Source: Pseudomonas frederiksbergensis
GTDB lineage: Bacteria; Pseudomonadota; Gammaproteobacteria; Pseudomonadales; Pseudomonadaceae
Direction: 5' to 3'
NCBI RefSeq assembly: GCF_003732665.1
Contig: NZ_MOBP01000016.1
Coordinates: 1-64,000 of the forward strand
DNA length: 64,000 bases
Under the pieces are notes generated by a model. It had not been told where the DNA came from. It saw only the letters and a list, made by a program, of their open reading frames with translations, and did no database searches. The position numbers and the translations under genes were made by a program. Below, one piece after another: positions 61,869 through 64,000 of the stretch; the stretch's first letter is position 1, and every line of letters starts with the position of its first letter.

Positions 61869-62786
61869 ATGTCCACCACCTGGCATGTCTTGGGCGCCGG
61901 TAGTCTCGGCACATTGTGGGCCACGCGCCTGGCGCGGGCCGGTGTTCCCGTCCGGTTGATCCTGCGCGATGAACAGCGTTTGCAGGCCTATCAGACGAGC
62001 GACGGATTGACGCTGGTGGAGCACGGCGTCGCCAAAACCTATGCCGTGCCCGGCGAAACGCCCGACAGCAGCGAGACGATCAACCGTCTGCTGGTGGCGT
62101 GCAAAGCCTACGACGCCGAAAAAGCCGTGGCGCAATTGGCACCGCGCCTGGCCCAGGGTGCCGAGCTGATTCTGTTGCAGAACGGCCTCGGCAGTCAGGA
62201 TGCGGTCGCCGCGCAGGTGCCCCAGGCCCGCTGCATCAGCGCGTCGAGCACCGAAGGTGCGTTCCGCGATGGCGACTGGCGCGTGGTGTTCGCCGGCCAC
62301 GGCTACACCTGGCTGGGGGACGCCGGGCATCCAGTGGCACCAATCTGGCTGGACGACTTGAGCGCCGCCGGAATTCCCCACGAGTGGAGCATCGACATCC
62401 AGACCCGGCTGTGGCGCAAACTTGCGCTCAACTGTGCGATCAATCCGCTGACCGTGCTGCACGATTGTCGCAACGGCGGTTTGCAGCAGCATCACTGCGA
62501 GGTGGCTACCCTCTGCGCCGAACTGACCGAGCTGCTGGAGCGTTGTGGGCAACCGGCCGCCGCTGAGCACCTGCAACAGGAAGTCGAACGGGTGATCCAG
62601 GCCACCGCCGCCAATTACTCGTCGATGTACCAGGACGTCGCCAATCAGCGCCGCACCGAAATCAGCTATCTATTGGGTTATGTCTGCAAAGTGGCGGCGC
62701 GGCACCGCTTGAACCTGCCACACCTCAATCAGCTCGAAGCGCGGTTGGTTGCCCATCTGCACAGCCTTGGATTGCCCAGCGACTGA
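61869..62786 (+). CDS. panE: 2-dehydropantoate 2-reductase (ketopantoate reductase)
   Basis: The 305-residue NADPH enzyme reduces ketopantoate to pantoate for CoA synthesis. The dinucleotide motif VLGAGSLGTLW opens the protein, the catalytic Lys is in WRKLALNCAINPLT near residue 180, and the Ser/Glu-containing SSMYQDVANQRRTEI segment lies near 255. The start at 61869 begins the Rossmann fold; a longer frame overlaps the yajQ promoter region. Confidence 0.93.
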   Translation: MSTTWHVLGAGSLGTLWATRLARAGVPVRLILRDEQRLQAYQTSDGLTLVEHGVAKTYAVPGETPDSSETINRLLVACKAYDAEKAVAQLAPRLAQGAELILLQNGLGSQDAVAAQVPQARCISASSTEGAFRDGDWRVVFAGHGYTWLGDAGHPVAPIWLDDLSAAGIPHEWSIDIQTRLWRKLALNCAINPLTVLHDCRNGGLQQHHCEVATLCAELTELLERCGQPAAAEHLQQEVERVIQATAANYSSMYQDVANQRRTEISYLLGYVCKVAARHRLNLPHLNQLEARLVAHLHSLGLPSD

Positions 62787-62822
62787 GCAGCGGCTACGCT
62801 GGCCACTTGTTCCTATTGTGCG

Positions 62823-64000
62823 ATGAACCTGATGCCACTGCGCCAGCGCCTCGAAAACCTTCCCGTCGGCCAGAAACTGCTGGCCGCCCTGCTGGTGCTG
62901 TTGATTACCGTCCTGCTGGTCGCCAACCTGACCTTCATCAGCGCCGCGTACTACATTTCCCAGGAAAGCATGGCGCCCCAGGCCCTGCAGACTATCGGCC
63001 GACTGGTGTCAAACCCGAGCCTGGTGGCCGAAGCCTTGAAGTCGCCGCAAAGCGCCGAACGCCTGCTCAATGAACTCAACAGCTATTCACCGTTGCGCGC
63101 AGCGGCACTGTATGACGGTGACGGCGAACGCCTGGCGCAGTTGCAGCACGGCGACAAGCTCAAGCTGCCGGAGCGCTACCGGCATATCGAAGCCTGGCAA
63201 GCCACGGAGTTTCGCAGCAACCAAATCATTACCCTGCCCCGCCCCGGGACTAATCCCGGTCATCTGTTGCTGGTGGCCAGCAGCGAATTGCCGGTGGCGT
63301 TCTACACCGGGACCCTGACGGCCAGTCTGGGCATCCTGATCTTCAGCGTGTTGCTGTGGCTGGTGATCGCCCGGCAGATCAAACGCCTGATCACCCGGCC
63401 GATCCATGAACTTGAAGAACTGTCCCGGCAAGTGACCCGGGAAGAGAACTACGCCCTGCGCGCCTCTCGCGGCAACCACGATGAAATCGGTAGCCTCGCC
63501 GAGGCGTTCAACACCATGCTGTCGCGTATCGAAGCCCGGGAGCAACAACTCAAGCGCGCCCGGGACGATTCCCAGGCTGCCTACGATCAGGCCCAGGGCC
63601 TGGCGGAAGAAACCCGCCACACCAACCGCAAGCTGGAGCTGGAAGTCCAGGTGCGGAGCAAGATCGAGAAGAAGCTCACCGGGTTCCAGAACTACCTCAA
63701 CAGCATCATCGATTCCATGCCCTCGGCGTTGATCGCCCTCGATGAACAACTCTACGTGACCCAATGGAATCAGGAGGCCAGCGCCCTGTCCGGCACGCGC
63801 CTGGATGAAGCGCTGAACCAACCGATCTTCCTCGCCTTCGAACCACTCAAGCCGTTTTTGCCACAGCTCAAGCAAACCGTCGAGCAGCACACCGTGGCCA
63901 AGATCGAGCGGGTGACCTGGTTCAAGGACGACGAAGCCAAGCACTACGCCCTGACCTTCTATCCGTTGATGGGCGGTGCCGGGCGTGGCGTGGTGATCCG
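62823..64000 (+). CDS. Membrane sensor histidine kinase, N-terminal part (cut by window end)
   Basis: The open frame runs 392 codons to the last base with no stop. It has a helix at about residues 20-42, a periplasmic region of about 110 residues, a second helix (about 160-185), HAMP (about 187-240, ITRPIHELEELSRQV), a coiled coil and a PAS domain (about 295-390, IDSMPSALIALDEQLYVTQW). The kinase core should lie past the window. Next to panE, yajQ and mscS it matches the P. aeruginosa PA4398 neighbourhood, a kinase linked to swarming and biofilm; that identity is inferred. Confidence 0.82.
   Translation, partial: MNLMPLRQRLENLPVGQKLLAALLVLLITVLLVANLTFISAAYYISQESMAPQALQTIGRLVSNPSLVAEALKSPQSAERLLNELNSYSPLRAAALYDGDGERLAQLQHGDKLKLPERYRHIEAWQATEFRSNQIITLPRPGTNPGHLLLVASSELPVAFYTGTLTASLGILIFSVLLWLVIARQIKRLITRPIHELEELSRQVTREENYALRASRGNHDEIGSLAEAFNTMLSRIEAREQQLKRARDDSQAAYDQAQGLAEETRHTNRKLELEVQVRSKIEKKLTGFQNYLNSIIDSMPSALIALDEQLYVTQWNQEASALSGTRLDEALNQPIFLAFEPLKPFLPQLKQTVEQHTVAKIERVTWFKDDEAKHYALTFYPLMGGAGRGVVI

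Overview
The window reads as chromosomal DNA of a fluorescent Pseudomonas (P. fluorescens/P. putida type). Nearly every gene has a recognisable Pseudomonas family, GC is high, and gene order matches known Pseudomonas blocks: gts-oprB-gltRS-glk-edd-gap, arcDABC, gcsR-gcvHP-sdaA-gcvT, nadA, tRNA-Lys, queC/queE, tol-pal, ruvCAB, yebC, aspS. Intergenic spaces carry many paired REP-type palindromes typical of this group. I see no prophage, insertion sequence, CRISPR array or rRNA.

Region 1 (1-15085) is a glucose module. On the minus strand it reads edd, glk, gltR, gltS, an AGE-family sugar isomerase, the ABC glucose importer gtsABCD, porin oprB and a hexose-6-P mutarotase; gapA is divergent from edd. 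The edd/gap gap holds two TTGT-N7-ACAA sequences fitting HexR operators. Five genes carry AAnAAnAA sequences near their ribosome-binding sites, as expected for Hfq/Crc catabolite control. Region 2 (15240-20270) is an iron/heme surface-signalling unit: Fur box, ECF sigma, FecR-type anti-sigma, TonB-dependent heme receptor and heme oxygenase. An identical 12-bp element precedes both the receptor and the oxygenase.

Region 3 (20390-25860) holds a DUF454 membrane protein, a chemoreceptor, a class III CoA-transferase and AlkA. Region 4 (26100-31490) is the arginine deiminase operon arcDABC plus a DUF5064 gene. Region 5 (31800-39970) is the glycine/serine unit: the TyrR-like activator GcsR, a control region with several GcsR-like sites and a -24/-12 promoter, then gcvH, gcvP, sdaA and gcvT. 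glyA2, present in the P. aeruginosa operon, is absent. Region 6 (39970-42540) has a cold-shock gene, an RDD membrane protein, nadA and tRNA-Lys(UUU).

Region 7 (42541-57910) is mostly housekeeping on the minus strand: queC, queE, cpoB, pal, tolBARQ, ybgC, ruvBAC, yebC, aspS, a zinc-ribbon protein, an RHH protein, a Dps-like ferritin, a membrane/cold-shock fusion (plus strand), slyX and a HIT hydrolase. Region 8 (57911-64000) has a gene-free stretch of about 900 bp leading into oprD, then mscS, yajQ, panE and a sensor kinase cut by the window end.

The main leads beyond routine annotation are regulatory: the duplicated promoter-like element of the heme regulon, the GcsR/sigma-54 control region, the Crc and HexR signatures of the glucose block, the REP pair between gtsA and gtsB, and terminator-like or inverted-repeat structures near yajQ, ruvA and gcvT. 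I did not find a convincing wholly new multi-gene system.
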